A DNA stretch of 64,000 bases from Ferrimonas futtsuensis DSM 18154 (GTDB lineage Bacteria > Pseudomonadota > Gammaproteobacteria > Enterobacterales > Shewanellaceae). The stretch is from the NCBI RefSeq assembly GCF_000422645.1, contig NZ_AUGL01000018.1, positions 1 to 64,000 of the forward strand. The letters are read 5' to 3'. The notes under the pieces were generated by a model. The model searched no databases. It saw only the letters and a list, made by a program, of their open reading frames with translations, and had not been told where the DNA came from. Within the stretch, counting starts at the first letter, position 1. Each line of letters opens with the position of its first letter. Shown one piece after another: positions 54,677 through 64,000 of this stretch. The position numbers were made by a program, and so were the translations under genes.

Positions 54677-55900
54677 ATGTCCCAAAAGCTTTTCACTCCC
54701 GAGTTTGGTCCCCTGGCCGGCGTTCGGGTTGTATTCTCCGGCATCGAAATTGCTGGTCCCTTCTCTGCCCAGATGATGGCCGAGTGGGGCGCCGAGGTGA
54801 TCTGGATTGAGAACGTGGCTTACACCGACACCATCCGGGTGCAGCCCAACTACCCAGAGCTGTCTCGCCGCAACCTGCACGCGCTCTCCCTGAACATCTT
54901 CAAGGATGAGGGGCGCGAGGCTTTCCTCAAGCTGATGGAGACCACCGACATCTTCATCGAGGCCAGCAAAGGGCCTGCCTTTGCCCGTCGTGGCATCACC
55001 GATGAGCTGCTGTGGGAGCGCAACCCCAAGCTGGTGATCGGTCACCTGTCCGGTTTCGGCCAGTATGGCACCGACGAGTACACCAACCTGGCGGCCTACA
55101 ACACCATCGCCCAGGGCTTCAGCGGCTACCTGATGCAGAACGGTGACATCGACCAGCCTGCTTCCGCCTTCCCCTATGCCGCCGACTATTTCTCCGGCCT
55201 GACCGTGACCAGTGCCGCCCTGGCGGCTTTCCACAAGGCCAAGGAGACCGGCAAGGGTGAGAGCATCGACGTCGCCATGTATGAGGTGATGCTGCGCATG
55301 GGCCAGTACTTCATGATGGACTATTTCAACGGCGGCAAGATGGCACCCCGACAGTACAAGGGACGGGATCCCTACTACGCCGGTTGTGGCCTGTATAAGT
55401 GCGAAGATGGCTACATCGTGATGGAGATGGTGGGCGTTAACCAGATTGAGGAGCTGTTCAAGGACATCGGCCTGGCCCACCTGCTCGGCACCGAAGCGGT
55501 TCCGGAAGGCACCCAACTGATTCACCGCATCGAATGCCCTCACGGGCAGGAGATTGAGGATGCCCTGGACCGCTACATCAATACCCGCTCCGTGGATGAG
55601 GTACGTGCGCGGTTTGCCGAACTGAAGATCGCCTGTGCCAAGGTGCTCAGCGCCGAAGATCTGGAGGATAACCCCCAGTACGTGGCTCGGGAGTCGATTA
55701 CCGAGTGGCAGACCATGAAGGGTGACACTTGCAAGGGCCCCAACGTGATGCCCAAGTTCAAGAACAACCCCTGCCAGATCTGGCGCGGCATGCCGGGTCA
55801 CGGCATGGATACCGCCGCCATTTTGAGCGAAATCGGCTACAGCGATGAGGCGATTGAGCAGCTGGCGGAGAAGGGACTGGCCAAGGTCTCCGACAAATAG
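54677..55900 (+). CDS. caiB: L-carnitine CoA-transferase
   Basis: A 407-residue class III CoA-transferase (E. coli CaiB 405). It moves CoA from gamma-butyrobetainyl-CoA or crotonobetainyl-CoA to carnitine. The catalytic Asp lies in [23 protein letters not shown] (about residue 200 region by sequence); [18 protein letters not shown] is typical. ATG 54677 has AAGGACGACC upstream; six extra codons in front are not used. Confidence 0.96.
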   Translation: MSQKLFTPEFGPLAGVRVVFSGIEIAGPFSAQMMAEWGAEVIWIENVAYTDTIRVQPNYPELSRRNLHALSLNIFKDEGREAFLKLMETTDIFIEASKGPAFARRGITDELLWERNPKLVIGHLSGFGQYGTDEYTNLAAYNTIAQGFSGYLMQNGDIDQPASAFPYAADYFSGLTVTSAALAAFHKAKETGKGESIDVAMYEVMLRMGQYFMMDYFNGGKMAPRQYKGRDPYYAGCGLYKCEDGYIVMEMVGVNQIEELFKDIGLAHLLGTEAVPEGTQLIHRIECPHGQEIEDALDRYINTRSVDEVRARFAELKIACAKVLSAEDLEDNPQYVARESITEWQTMKGDTCKGPNVMPKFKNNPCQIWRGMPGHGMDTAAILSEIGYSDEAIEQLAEKGLAKVSDK

Positions 55901-55916
55901 TCTTGGAGATCACGAG

Positions 55917-55951
55917 TCCGGAGTGACGGGCGTGACAACCTCCACTCCGGA
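55917..55951 (+). other. Hairpin between caiB and caiC
   Basis: TCCGGAGTG/CACTCCGGA, 9-bp perfect stem, 17-nt loop, then AATTAGGGTTTT. The T stretch is short and delayed, so termination would be weak at best. Confidence 0.5.
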
Positions 55952-55999
55952 AATTAGGGTTTTCCCATCCTGAACTTGGTTTGATGTGTAAGGTAGCAG

Positions 56000-57556
56000 A
56001 TGGACATTATTAACGGACAGAGTTTGCGAGAAGCCTGGGATGACCTGGCGCAACTCCATGGCGACAAAACGGCGCTGATCTTTGAGGATGTGGCGGGCCA
56101 TACCAGGCAGTACAGCTACGCCCAGCTCAACGATGAGATCAACCGCACCGCCAATCTGTTCACCGCCCGTGGCATCAAAAAAGGCGACCGGGTGGCGCTG
56201 CACCTGAACAACAGCATCGAGTTTATCCAGTGCTGGTTTGGTCTGGCCAAGATCGGTGCGGTGATGGTGCCCATCAACACCCACCTGCTTCAGGAGGAGT
56301 GCGCCTACATCGTCAGCCAGTGCCAGGTCAAGGCGGTGGTGACCCGCCCTGAATTTCTGCCCATCTATCTGGAGATACAGCAGGGTCAGCCCACGTTGAC
56401 CGAGCTGCTGATCACTGGCGGCAGCGGTGCCCTCAAGGGGACCGCCAACTTTGACCGCCTGCTGGCCCAGCAGTGTACCGAGTTGAAGAGCCAGGAGAGC
56501 GTCACTGCCGACGATGTGGCGGAGATCATGTTTACCTCCGGGACCACCTCCAGACCCAAGGGGGTGGTGATCACCCACTACAACCTGAGGTTTGCCGGTT
56601 ACTACACCGCCTGGCAGATCGCCCTGCGTAGTGACGATGTCTACCTGACGGCGACGCCGGCTTATCACATTGACTGTCAGTGTACTGCGGCCATGGCCGC
56701 CTTCTCCTCCGGTGCCACCTTTGTGTTGCTGGAGAAGTTCAGTGCCCGGGCATTCTGGGGCCAGGTGGTGAAATACCAGGCCACGGTGACCGAATGCATC
56801 CCGCTGATGATGCGCACCATGATGATGCAGCCCCGTCAGCCTTGGGAGCGCAATCACCGTCTGCGAGAGGTGCTGTTCTACCTGAGTATGTCAGACCAGG
56901 AGAAGGACGCCTTTATCGACCGCTTTGGGGTGCGCATCTTCACCTCCTGGGGGATGACCGAGACCATCGTCGGCATCATCGGCGATCGTCCCGGAGATAA
57001 ACGTCGCTGGCCCTCCATCGGTCGCACCGGCCTTTGCTATGAGGCCAGGATCGCCGATGCCGACGGGGAAACCTTGGCCCCGGGTGAGATTGGCGAGATC
57101 CAGGTGCGGGGTGAACGGGGTAAGACCCTGTTCAAGGAGTATTACCAGGCGCCTGAGATCACCGCCCGGGCGTTCACCGACGACGGTTGGTTGAAAACCG
57201 GCGATTCGGCCTACCAGGATGAGGAGGGGTTCTTCTTCTTTGTCGACCGGGCCAGCAACATGATCAAGCGCTGTGGTGAGAACGTCTCCTGCCTGGAGAT
57301 TGAAAACATCATCTCCGAGATTCCCGAGGTGGTGGAGGCGGCGGTCATTGGCGTGAAAGACTCTATTCGTGATGAAGCCATTAAGGCCTTTGTCGTTATT
57401 AATGACGATGCCGAGATTGGCGAAGAAGAGATTTTGGAATACTGCGTTAAAAACATGGCGAAATTCAAAGTCCCCTCCTTTATCGAGCTTAGGGGAGCCC
57501 TGCCCAAAACTTGCACGGGTAAGGTTCAAAAACATTTGCTGTGTGATGTTAATTAA
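56000..57556 (+). CDS. caiC: Crotonobetaine/carnitine-CoA ligase
   Basis: A 518-residue acyl-adenylate-forming enzyme (E. coli CaiC 517). ATP loop [19 protein letters not shown] (about residues 175-193), TSWGMTE (about 315), LKTGDSA and the C-terminal lysine in [12 protein letters not shown] are all present. It activates carnitine or its analogues with CoA to start the cycle. Start has AAGGTAGCAG upstream. The last part (57400-57556) is AT-richer than the rest. Confidence 0.96.
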   Translation: MDIINGQSLREAWDDLAQLHGDKTALIFEDVAGHTRQYSYAQLNDEINRTANLFTARGIKKGDRVALHLNNSIEFIQCWFGLAKIGAVMVPINTHLLQEECAYIVSQCQVKAVVTRPEFLPIYLEIQQGQPTLTELLITGGSGALKGTANFDRLLAQQCTELKSQESVTADDVAEIMFTSGTTSRPKGVVITHYNLRFAGYYTAWQIALRSDDVYLTATPAYHIDCQCTAAMAAFSSGATFVLLEKFSARAFWGQVVKYQATVTECIPLMMRTMMMQPRQPWERNHRLREVLFYLSMSDQEKDAFIDRFGVRIFTSWGMTETIVGIIGDRPGDKRRWPSIGRTGLCYEARIADADGETLAPGEIGEIQVRGERGKTLFKEYYQAPEITARAFTDDGWLKTGDSAYQDEEGFFFFVDRASNMIKRCGENVSCLEIENIISEIPEVVEAAVIGVKDSIRDEAIKAFVVINDDAEIGEEEILEYCVKNMAKFKVPSFIELRGALPKTCTGKVQKHLLCDVN

Positions 57557-57608
57557 GACAATTTTTTAATGGATGGAGTCATTAATTGGCTCTTATTGGA
57601 GAAAAAGT

Positions 57609-58394
57609 ATGAGCGAATCATTGCACGTTACCCGAAATGGCCACGTTCTGGAGATTGTTCTGGATCGTCCCAAGGCCAATGCCATTGACGCCAAGACCAG
57701 CTACGCCATGGGCGAAGTTTTCATGATGTTCCGCGATGATCCGGAACTGAGGGTGGCCATCATCACGGGTGCTGGCGAGCGCTTCTTCTCTGCCGGCTGG
57801 GATCTCAAGGCGGCCGCCGAGGGTGAAGCCCCCGATGCCGATTTCGGTCCTGGCGGCTTTGCCGGTCTGACCGAGCTGTTTGACCTGGATAAGCCGGTGA
57901 TTGCGGCGGTGAACGGCTACGCCTTCGGTGGTGGTTTCGAACTGGCCCTGGCGGCGGATATGATTGTCTGTGCTGAGAATGCCAGCTTTGCCCTGCCCGA
58001 AGCTAAGCTGGGCATCGTACCAGACAGTGGCGGCATGCTGCGCCTGCCCAAAGTGATGCCTCAGGCCATCGTCACCGAGATGATGATGACCGGTCGTCGC
58101 ATGGACGCCGAAGAGGCTCTGCGTTGGGGTGTGGTCAATCGTGTGGTGCCCGTGGACCAACTGATGGACAGCGCCCGCGAACTGGCGGCCCAGATTGCAC
58201 AGAGTGCCCCTCTGGCCGTGGCAGCACTGAAAGAGGTGTGCCGCACTACTGCCGAGATGACCGTGGAAGAGGGTTACCGTTTTACCCGCAGCGGCGCACT
58301 GAAACACTACCCTGCAGTGCTGCACTCAGAGGATGCTCTGGAGGGCCCGGCGGCGTTCGCTGAAAAACGCGATCCAGTCTGGAAAGGCAAGTAA
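57609..58394 (+). CDS. caiD: Carnitinyl-CoA dehydratase
   Basis: A 261-residue crotonase-family enzyme, same length as E. coli CaiD. It interconverts carnitinyl-CoA and crotonobetainyl-CoA. Oxyanion-hole segments [14 protein letters not shown] (about 66-79) and [21 protein letters not shown] (about 108-128), and the acid residues in [20 protein letters not shown], are present. ATG 57609 ([11 protein letters not shown]) follows GGAG; twelve extra codons upstream are rejected. Confidence 0.97.
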   Translation: MSESLHVTRNGHVLEIVLDRPKANAIDAKTSYAMGEVFMMFRDDPELRVAIITGAGERFFSAGWDLKAAAEGEAPDADFGPGGFAGLTELFDLDKPVIAAVNGYAFGGGFELALAADMIVCAENASFALPEAKLGIVPDSGGMLRLPKVMPQAIVTEMMMTGRRMDAEEALRWGVVNRVVPVDQLMDSARELAAQIAQSAPLAVAALKEVCRTTAEMTVEEGYRFTRSGALKHYPAVLHSEDALEGPAAFAEKRDPVWKGK

Positions 58395-58406
58395 TCATTA
58401 TCGTCC

Positions 58407-58451
58407 GACGGTTTATTTTGCCTTTTGAATGAGAAGGCTAAAATAAACGTC
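58407..58451 (+). other. Long AT-rich hairpin after caiD
   Basis: GACGGTTTATTTTGCCTT pairs with AAGGCTAAAATAAACGTC apart from two single-base bulges, closing a 9-nt loop, 12 nt after the caiD stop. Next to it lies TTAACCC-CT-GGGTTAA (58460-58475), a perfect inverted repeat. Confidence 0.6.
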
Positions 58452-58570
58452 ATATTCACTTAACCCCTGGGTTAATAGAATTCAAATGTATTTATCTGGT
58501 TTGTTTCTGACAATCCGGAGGGATAAGTGTTTTTTCAACCTGTACCTATCGAGCGTTAGCGTTATCGCTT

Positions 58571-58631
58571 GGCGAGCTCTACACGAGGAATTCTGGCGGG
58601 TGTGCCGTTAGTAGAGTCTCGCCCTTTTTTT
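58571..58631 (+). terminator. Intrinsic terminator or attenuator between caiD and caiE
   Basis: GGCGAGCTCTAC (58571-58582) pairs with GTAGAGTCTCGCC (58611-58623) with one bulge, enclosing an inner GGC/GCC stem, then a C and a run of seven T residues. This is a good intrinsic terminator 52 bp before caiE, after a 175-nt leader with other hairpins. Confidence 0.8.
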
Positions 58632-58682
58632 ACTTTTATCTCGTGTTTTTTATATCACGCTGTTTTTTTATTTGGAGTGGTG

Positions 58683-59273
58683 ATGCCCTGTTACCAGTTT
58701 GAAGGCCTGACTCCCGTGGTGGACTCCAGTGCTTATGTGCACCCGACGGCGGTGCTGATCGGCGATGTGATCATTGGGCCCGGAGTCTATGTGGGGCCCA
58801 ATGCGGTGCTGCGCGGGGATTTCGGTCGGCTGATCCTGGAATCCGGCGCCAATCTTCAGGATGGCTGCATCATGCACGGCTATTGCGATCAGGATACGCG
58901 GGTGGAAGCCAACGGCCACATAGGTCATGGCGCGGTACTGCACGGCTGCATCATCGGTCGGGACTCTCTGGTGGGGATGAACTCGGTGGTGATGGATGGG
59001 GCGGTGATCGGCCCCGAAAGCCTGGTGGCGGCCATGAGTTTCGTCAAAGTGGGCTTTCAGGGAGAACCCAGACAGCTGCTGGCGGGCACTCCTGCTCAGG
59101 TGAAGCGCAGCCTCAGTGAGCAGGATCTGGAGTGGAAGCGCCTCAACACTCTGGAGTATCAGGCCCTGGTCCGGCGCAGTGCTGCCTCCATGGAGCCGGT
59201 TGAGCCCCTGACCCGAGCTGAGGCGAACCGCCCCCGACTCAAAGGGGTCACCGACGTGAAGGCCTCAGCCTGA
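58683..59273 (+). CDS. caiE: Carnitine operon protein CaiE (left-handed beta-helix, gamma-carbonic-anhydrase-like)
   Basis: A 196-residue protein, same length as E. coli CaiE. Hexapeptide repeats ([28 protein letters not shown]) form a left-handed beta-helix; metal-type histidines occur in IMHGYCDQ and [12 protein letters not shown]. Thought to help CaiB/CaiD, perhaps in cofactor synthesis; the exact role is unsettled in the family. ATG 58683 ([13 protein letters not shown]) follows GGAGTG; an upstream extension through the terminator is rejected. Confidence 0.95.
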   Translation: MPCYQFEGLTPVVDSSAYVHPTAVLIGDVIIGPGVYVGPNAVLRGDFGRLILESGANLQDGCIMHGYCDQDTRVEANGHIGHGAVLHGCIIGRDSLVGMNSVVMDGAVIGPESLVAAMSFVKVGFQGEPRQLLAGTPAQVKRSLSEQDLEWKRLNTLEYQALVRRSAASMEPVEPLTRAEANRPRLKGVTDVKASA

Positions 59274-59426
59274 CACAGACTTTGTCGCCTGCCCGGAGGA
59301 GCACACGCTGCCATCTGCCGGAGTAATCCACCTCTCTCATCCTTGGATCCCCTGCGGGCAATCCTGGTGGGCGACACCCTAACCCCGGGGCGGCATGCCG
59401 CCTCACTGATAATCAAGGAGACGTTG

Positions 59427-60368
59427 ATGTCACTGGATCCTCAAGTGGCGGCTTACCTGGAAGAGGTTCGCCAATCCGGAGCCAAGCCCTACGAAGCGAT
59501 GACCCCTCAGGAGGCCAGAGCCCTGGAGCTCTCTGGCGGCGAGCCTGCCCGGGCCCCGGAGCCCGTGGCCGCGGTGGAGCACCTGTTCATCCCCGGCCCC
59601 ACGGCGGATCTGCCGGTGCGCCTCTATCGCCCCGCCGGCGTCACTTCCCCTGATCTGGGGATGCCGGCGCTGATCTTCTTCCACGGCAGTGGCTGGATGG
59701 TCTCCAACGTCGGTACCAATGACCCCTTCGCCCGGGCGCTGGCCAATCGCACCGGTGCCGTGGTGGTGGCGGTCAATTATCAGAAGGCCCCAGAGCACAA
59801 ATTCCCCATCCCCATGGAGGACTGCTTCGCCGCCACCCGCTGGGTGTTTGAGCATGCGGTCAAGCTGGGGCTGGATCCCCGGCGAATCGGTCTGTTTGGC
59901 GACAGTGCCGGCGGCAACCTGGCAGCCGCGGTGGCGCTGCGCTGCCGGGATGAACAGGGGCCCAGTCTGGCGTGTCAGGTGCTGGTGTATCCCGCCGTCC
60001 AGTACGGTCTGGAAACCCGCTCCATGGTTGACCACGGCGCAGGCTACCTGCTCGAGCGGGCCAGCATGGAGTATTACTGGGGGCATTACATGCGCTCCCC
60101 CACAGATGCCCTGCACCCCTATTGTGCGCCGCTTGGGGCCAGTGACCACAGTCAACTGCCTCCGACCCTGATCTACTGTGCCCAGTACGACCCCCTGTGT
60201 GATGACGGCGCCCTCTACTCAGACAAGCTGGCTCGCGCAGGCGTCCCGGTGCAGTACCGGGTGTTTGACGGTGTCATTCACGGTTTTATCAAGATGTTGG
60301 GCAGCTGCGATCAGGCGGATCACTTCCTCGAGACGGTCGCCCGGGACGTTCGCCCTCTGCTGGGCTAG
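59427..60368 (+). CDS. HSL-family (family IV) esterase downstream of caiE
   Basis: A 313-residue alpha/beta hydrolase. The oxyanion motif is HGSGW (His86) in place of the usual HGGG; the nucleophile is Ser160 in GDSAGG; Asp in YDPLCDDG and His in VIHGFIK complete the triad. No signal peptide, so cytoplasmic. ATG 59427 has AAGGAG upstream. Spaced 153 bp after caiE and 11 bp before the SMR gene. It might hydrolyse carnitine esters or betaine esters, but that is inferred only from its place. Confidence 0.88.
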   Translation: MSLDPQVAAYLEEVRQSGAKPYEAMTPQEARALELSGGEPARAPEPVAAVEHLFIPGPTADLPVRLYRPAGVTSPDLGMPALIFFHGSGWMVSNVGTNDPFARALANRTGAVVVAVNYQKAPEHKFPIPMEDCFAATRWVFEHAVKLGLDPRRIGLFGDSAGGNLAAAVALRCRDEQGPSLACQVLVYPAVQYGLETRSMVDHGAGYLLERASMEYYWGHYMRSPTDALHPYCAPLGASDHSQLPPTLIYCAQYDPLCDDGALYSDKLARAGVPVQYRVFDGVIHGFIKMLGSCDQADHFLETVARDVRPLLG

Positions 60369-60379
60369 AGCGGCAACCG

Positions 60380-60709
60380 ATGACCTATCTGTGGCTGCTG
60401 CTGGCCATAGTGGCGGAGGTGGCGGCCACCAGTTTGTTGGCTCAGACCCGGGGGTTTACCCGGGTGCTGCCGACCCTGCTGTGTCTGGGGGGGTATCTGC
60501 TGGCCTTCGCCCTGCTGGCCCGGGTGGTAACCCAGATGCCCGTCGGCATCGCCTACGCCCTGTGGTGTGGCATCGGCATGGTGCTGGTTGCCGTCATCGC
60601 CTGGCTTATTCAGGGGCAGAAGCTGGATGGGCCAGCGCTGCTGGGATGTGGCCTGATCCTGGCCGGAACCCTGGTTATCTATCTGTTCTCAGCGGTATCG
60701 GTTCGCTAG
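60380..60709 (+). CDS. Small multidrug resistance (SMR) family transporter, EmrE-like
   Basis: A 109-residue protein with four transmembrane helices. The essential Glu is at residue 13 (LLAIVAEVAATSLLAQT, E14 in EmrE), and PVGIAYALWCGIGMVLV is the family signature in TM3. It exchanges protons for quaternary cations. Beside carnitine genes it could export quaternary amines such as trimethylamine-type products or gamma-butyrobetaine; this is inference. It sits 11 bp after the esterase gene and 33 bp before the chemoreceptor gene. Confidence 0.9.
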   Translation: MTYLWLLLAIVAEVAATSLLAQTRGFTRVLPTLLCLGGYLLAFALLARVVTQMPVGIAYALWCGIGMVLVAVIAWLIQGQKLDGPALLGCGLILAGTLVIYLFSAVSVR

Positions 60710-60742
60710 GGCCAGCATCAATCATGAAGTAAGGAGTATCAG

Positions 60743-62374
60743 GTGGTACTGAACAACCTGAGTGTGAGAAACAAGATCGCCCTGGGGTATCTGGGCATTG
60801 CCCTGGCGTTTTCCCTGTTGATTGGCTTGGTGACCCGTCAGACCATGGAGATGGACAGGACCATGGCTGAGTTCAGCCAGCAGACCCTGCCCAGGCTGAT
60901 GCTGGTGGAGGACATGCGCGCCTTCATCATCGACTATCGAAAATACGACTTCTCCCTGGTGTCCAATGCCGGGGATCCGGACATGGGCCTGTGGGTCGCC
61001 GACGGCCGCAAGATGCCCCTGACCATGGAGGGCCACCTGCAGGCGTATGAGGCCGGCGTGGACTCCGAGCAGGAGCGGCAGACTCTGGCGCATCTGCAGC
61101 AAGCCTGGAGCTCCTACCTGAGCGCCAATGCGCCGTTTCTGGACCTGGTCAGCGAAGACCGATACCAGGACGCCAACGGCGCCATCATGGCCAGTTATCC
61201 CGCCTATTTGAAACTGATGGAGGCGACCGAGGCGTTGGTGGCCTTCAATCAGCAGGTGGTGGAAGCGGACACCGTCGCCAGCCAGCAGGCTTCGCTGCGC
61301 AGCTACTGGGTGCTGGGCATCGGTGCTCTGCTGCTGTTCGCCTTTATGCTGGTTACCGCCCTGGTTTTGGTGCGCCAGATCTGCCGCCCCCTCGCCAGCA
61401 TCCGCGCTTTCATTGCCTCTGTCGCTCAAGGGGATCTTACCTGCCAGCTGGATGAGGCCCGTTTCTCCCAGGATGAGTTGGGGCACCTCGCTGCCGACAG
61501 CAAGCGGATGGGAGAGCGGCTGGCGTCTCTGGTGACAGAGATCGCCGGGGCCGCTCAGCAGCTTGGAGGCGCCATCGATGAGGTCGGGTCCGTATCGGAA
61601 CAGGTGTCTCAGGGGATGGTGCAGCAGCAGGCCCGCATCGGTTCCATCGCCGCCGCCATGACCCAGATGCAGACCACGGTGGATGAGGTGGCCCGCAATA
61701 CCCAGTCCGCATCGGGCTCGGCGGATCAGGCCAATGACGACGCGGGATCAGGCATGAGAGAGGTGCAGAACAGCATCCGCGGCATCGGTGAGGCCGAGAG
61801 CGTCATACAGCAGGCGGGGGAGCTGGCGGCAGAGTTGGAGCGGGAGACCAACAACATCACCGTGGTGGTGGATGTGATCCGTGAGATTGCCGATCAGACC
61901 AACCTGCTTGCCCTCAACGCCGCCATCGAAGCCGCCCGGGCGGGGGAGCAGGGCAGGGGGTTTGCCGTTGTGGCCGACGAGGTGCGTACCCTGGCCGGTC
62001 GTACCCAGGAGTCCACCAGCCGCATCAACGCCATCATCGAACAGCTCCAGGCCAGCTCCCGGCAGGCGGGTGAGGCGACTCAGGCCAGTTGTGAGCTGAT
62101 CAAGGGGTGCGTCGTTCAGGCCGACAAGGCCAGTCATTCCATGAGTCAGGTGGTGGCCAGCATCGATGCCATCGCCTCCATGAACACCCAGATTGCCGGA
62201 GCCTGTTCGCAGCAGCAGTCTGTGGCCACCGAGCTGGGCCAGAATCTGGAGGGGGTCAGTCAGGCCTCCCGGGAAGTGGCCGCCGGCTCAGCCCAGACCG
62301 CCAGAGCCAGTGTTGAGCTGGGGCAACTGGCCTCCCAGTTGCACGGCGCCGTCAGTCAATTTCGCATTCAATAG
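60743..62374 (+). CDS. Methyl-accepting chemotaxis protein
   Basis: A 543-residue chemoreceptor. TM1 (about residues 12-32), a periplasmic four-helix-bundle-type domain (about 33-190), TM2 (about 192-215), HAMP (about 216-270) and the signalling domain with the hairpin tip [37 protein letters not shown] (about 375-415). The C-terminus (AVSQFRIQ) has no NWETF-type tether for CheR. It starts at GTG 60743, 9 nt after AAGGAG. The ligand is unknown; a carnitine or quaternary-amine ligand would fit the neighbourhood. Confidence 0.93.
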   Translation: MVLNNLSVRNKIALGYLGIALAFSLLIGLVTRQTMEMDRTMAEFSQQTLPRLMLVEDMRAFIIDYRKYDFSLVSNAGDPDMGLWVADGRKMPLTMEGHLQAYEAGVDSEQERQTLAHLQQAWSSYLSANAPFLDLVSEDRYQDANGAIMASYPAYLKLMEATEALVAFNQQVVEADTVASQQASLRSYWVLGIGALLLFAFMLVTALVLVRQICRPLASIRAFIASVAQGDLTCQLDEARFSQDELGHLAADSKRMGERLASLVTEIAGAAQQLGGAIDEVGSVSEQVSQGMVQQQARIGSIAAAMTQMQTTVDEVARNTQSASGSADQANDDAGSGMREVQNSIRGIGEAESVIQQAGELAAELERETNNITVVVDVIREIADQTNLLALNAAIEAARAGEQGRGFAVVADEVRTLAGRTQESTSRINAIIEQLQASSRQAGEATQASCELIKGCVVQADKASHSMSQVVASIDAIASMNTQIAGACSQQQSVATELGQNLEGVSQASREVAAGSAQTARASVELGQLASQLHGAVSQFRIQ

Positions 62375-62386
62375 AAGAGACCACTT

Positions 62387-62770
62387 ATGATCACAACCAT
62401 GCTGAAGGGCAAACTGCACCAGGCCCGAGTGACCCACGCCGAGCTGGAATACGAAGGTTCCTGCGCCATCGACAGCGAGTTTCTGGCCCTGGCCGGCATT
62501 CTGGAGTACGAGAAGATTGAGCTCTACAACGTCGACAATGGCGAGCGCTTTGCCACCTATGCCATCGCCGCCGAGGCGGGCAGTCGGGTGATCTCCGTCA
62601 ATGGGGCTGCGGCTCATAAGGCTTCCCCCGGTGATCGGCTGATCATCTGCGCCTATGTGCAGATGGCTCAGCATCAGGCGCAGGGACACAAGCCCAGCCT
62701 GGTCTACTTGGCCGAGGGCAATCGAGTGAAGGGCGTCGGACAGGGCGTGCCGGTGCAGGCGGCCGGTTAA
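62387..62770 (+). CDS. panD: Aspartate 1-decarboxylase proenzyme
   Basis: A 127-residue pyruvoyl enzyme that makes beta-alanine for pantothenate and CoA. The self-cleavage site Gly24-Ser25 (YEGSCAID) is at the usual position; start [20 protein letters not shown] matches the family. It lies 12 bp after the chemoreceptor gene, so it may share its transcript. Beta-alanine supply for CoA could favour the CoA-dependent carnitine route, but this may be chance. Confidence 0.96.
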   Translation: MITTMLKGKLHQARVTHAELEYEGSCAIDSEFLALAGILEYEKIELYNVDNGERFATYAIAAEAGSRVISVNGAAAHKASPGDRLIICAYVQMAQHQAQGHKPSLVYLAEGNRVKGVGQGVPVQAAG

Positions 62771-62949
62771 CGGGGTGCCTCGCCGATCTCCCGGGGATTG
62801 GCAAGGAGGATTTTGATGCGCAGGGATGCGCCAACTATCGCGTTCATTTATGAGGAAACAGCATCCGGGTTCATGGGACTTGGGATCGGGGTCACACAGG
62901 AGTAAACTAGTGGCCGCCTAAAAAACAACCCCCTACGCAGGAGACATGG

Positions 62950-64000
62950 ATGCTGGAAAAAACTATGAACATCGCCGATTTTGACCCCGAACTCTGGGAA
63001 GCGATGGAAGCGGAGCGTGTCCGTCAGGAAGAGCATATCGAACTGATCGCCTCCGAAAACTACACCAGCCCCCGAGTGCTGGAGGCCCAAGGTTCTCAGC
63101 TGACCAACAAGTACGCCGAGGGCTACCCCCATAAGCGCTACTACGGCGGTTGTGAGTACGTTGATAAGTCTGAAGAGCTGGCCATCAACCGAGCCAACGA
63201 ACTGTTCGGTTCCGACTACGCCAACGTTCAGCCCCACTCCGGCTCCCAGGCCAATGCCGCGGTCTACATGGCCCTGTTGCAGCCCGGCGACACCGTGCTG
63301 GGCATGAGCCTGGCCCACGGTGGTCACCTGACCCACGGCGCCAGCGTCTCCTTCTCCGGCAAAATGTACAACGCCGTTCAGTACGGCATCTCCCCGGAAA
63401 CCGGCGAGATCGATTACGACGAAGTGCTGGCCCTGGCCAAGGAGCACCAGCCCAAGATGATCATTGCCGGCTTCTCCGCCTACTCCGGCGTCATCGACTG
63501 GGCCAAGTTCCGCGAGATCGCCGACCAGGTGGGTGCCTACCTGTTTGTGGATATGGCCCACGTGGCGGGTCTGATCGCCGCCGGTGTCTACCCCAATCCT
63601 GTGCCGCACGCCCATGTGGTGACCACCACCACCCACAAGACCCTGGCCGGTCCCCGTGGCGGCCTGATTCTCTCCGCCTGTGGCGACGAGACCGTCTACA
63701 AGAAGCTCAACTCCGCGGTCTTCCCCGGTGGCCAGGGCGGCCCTCTGTGTCACGTGATCGCCGCCAAGGCGGTGGCCTTCAAGGAAGCGTTGCAGCCTGA
63801 GTTCAAAACCTATCAGCAGCAGGTGGTGACCAACGCCCAGGCGATGGCCGAAGTGTTCATGGCCCGCGGCTACAAGGTGGTCTCAGGTGGTACTCAGAAC
63901 CACCTGTTCCTGTTGGACCTCATCGACAAGGACATTACCGGTAAGGATGCGGACGCCGCCCTGGGGCGCGCCAACATCACGGTCAACAAGAACTCTGTGC
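62950..64000 (+). CDS. glyA: Serine hydroxymethyltransferase, 3' truncated by the window end
   Basis: The first 350 codons of a PLP enzyme that interconverts serine and glycine with tetrahydrofolate. Start [16 protein letters not shown] matches E. coli GlyA (MLKREMNIADYD); CAGGAG lies 6 nt before ATG 62950. Motifs [30 protein letters not shown] and the PLP lysine in [16 protein letters not shown] are present. The frame runs off the window at base 64000. Confidence 0.97.
   Translation, partial: MLEKTMNIADFDPELWEAMEAERVRQEEHIELIASENYTSPRVLEAQGSQLTNKYAEGYPHKRYYGGCEYVDKSEELAINRANELFGSDYANVQPHSGSQANAAVYMALLQPGDTVLGMSLAHGGHLTHGASVSFSGKMYNAVQYGISPETGEIDYDEVLALAKEHQPKMIIAGFSAYSGVIDWAKFREIADQVGAYLFVDMAHVAGLIAAGVYPNPVPHAHVVTTTTHKTLAGPRGGLILSACGDETVYKKLNSAVFPGGQGGPLCHVIAAKAVAFKEALQPEFKTYQQQVVTNAQAMAEVFMARGYKVVSGGTQNHLFLLDLIDKDITGKDADAALGRANITVNKNSV

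Noticed and set aside
58569-58682. N-terminal extension of CaiE through the upstream spacer
   Set aside because: It would run through the intrinsic terminator and add 38 residues absent from CaiE; ATG 58683 gives the exact family length with a ribosome site.

Overview
The window looks like a chromosome segment from a GC-rich marine gammaproteobacterium of the Shewanella/Ferrimonas type (Alteromonadales). This is inferred from gene content and order: a Lap/Bpf adhesin locus with an embedded ompA, a complete deoCABD set, serB divergent from ytjB, radA next to PilZ genes, and anaerobic carnitine genes with fixABCX. No rRNA, tRNA, insertion sequence, prophage or CRISPR array was seen. The window opens inside a giant adhesin gene and closes inside glyA.

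1-15.2 kb: large-adhesin locus. In order: the C-terminal part of a type I secreted VCBS/cadherin/RTX adhesin, a TolC-type outer membrane channel, an OmpA-family protein, the LapG-type periplasmic protease, the LapD-type c-di-GMP receptor, a small unknown gene on the opposite strand, the LapB-type ABC exporter and the LapC-type adaptor. A DsbA-like protein follows on the minus strand. By analogy with Lap/Bpf systems, c-di-GMP-bound LapD holds LapG away from the adhesin so that it stays on the surface.

15.3-22.2 kb: secreted proteins and c-di-GMP control. A candidate class I c-di-GMP riboswitch lies ahead of a secreted M6/M11-type metalloprotease. It faces a large secreted protein of unknown role across a shared terminator. 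A VpsR/FlrA-like sigma-54 activator follows.

22.3-33.2 kb: housekeeping and nucleoside use. prfC, a 46-residue protein overlapping a tatD-family gene, nupC, a 1.27-kb gene-free stretch with a strongly structured element, tsx, then deoC-deoA-deoB-deoD. Together these take up nucleosides across both membranes and convert them to bases, acetaldehyde and glyceraldehyde-3-phosphate.

33.2-43.2 kb: ytjB/serB divergent pair, an alpha/beta hydrolase, a large two-PilZ protein, radA, a small PilZ protein, a second caiA-like gene and ettA.

43.3-62.8 kb: an enlarged carnitine region. On the minus strand are fixABCX, a yaaU-like MFS transporter and a second BCCT transporter. Divergently on the plus strand are a porin, caiT, caiA, caiB, caiC, caiD and caiE, followed at short spacing by an HSL-family esterase, an SMR transporter, a chemoreceptor and panD. 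Compared with E. coli, the additions are the porin, second BCCT, second CaiA, esterase, SMR pump and chemoreceptor. No caiF is visible. Several intercistronic spacers carry strong GC hairpins without U-tracts, and a good intrinsic terminator sits between caiD and caiE.
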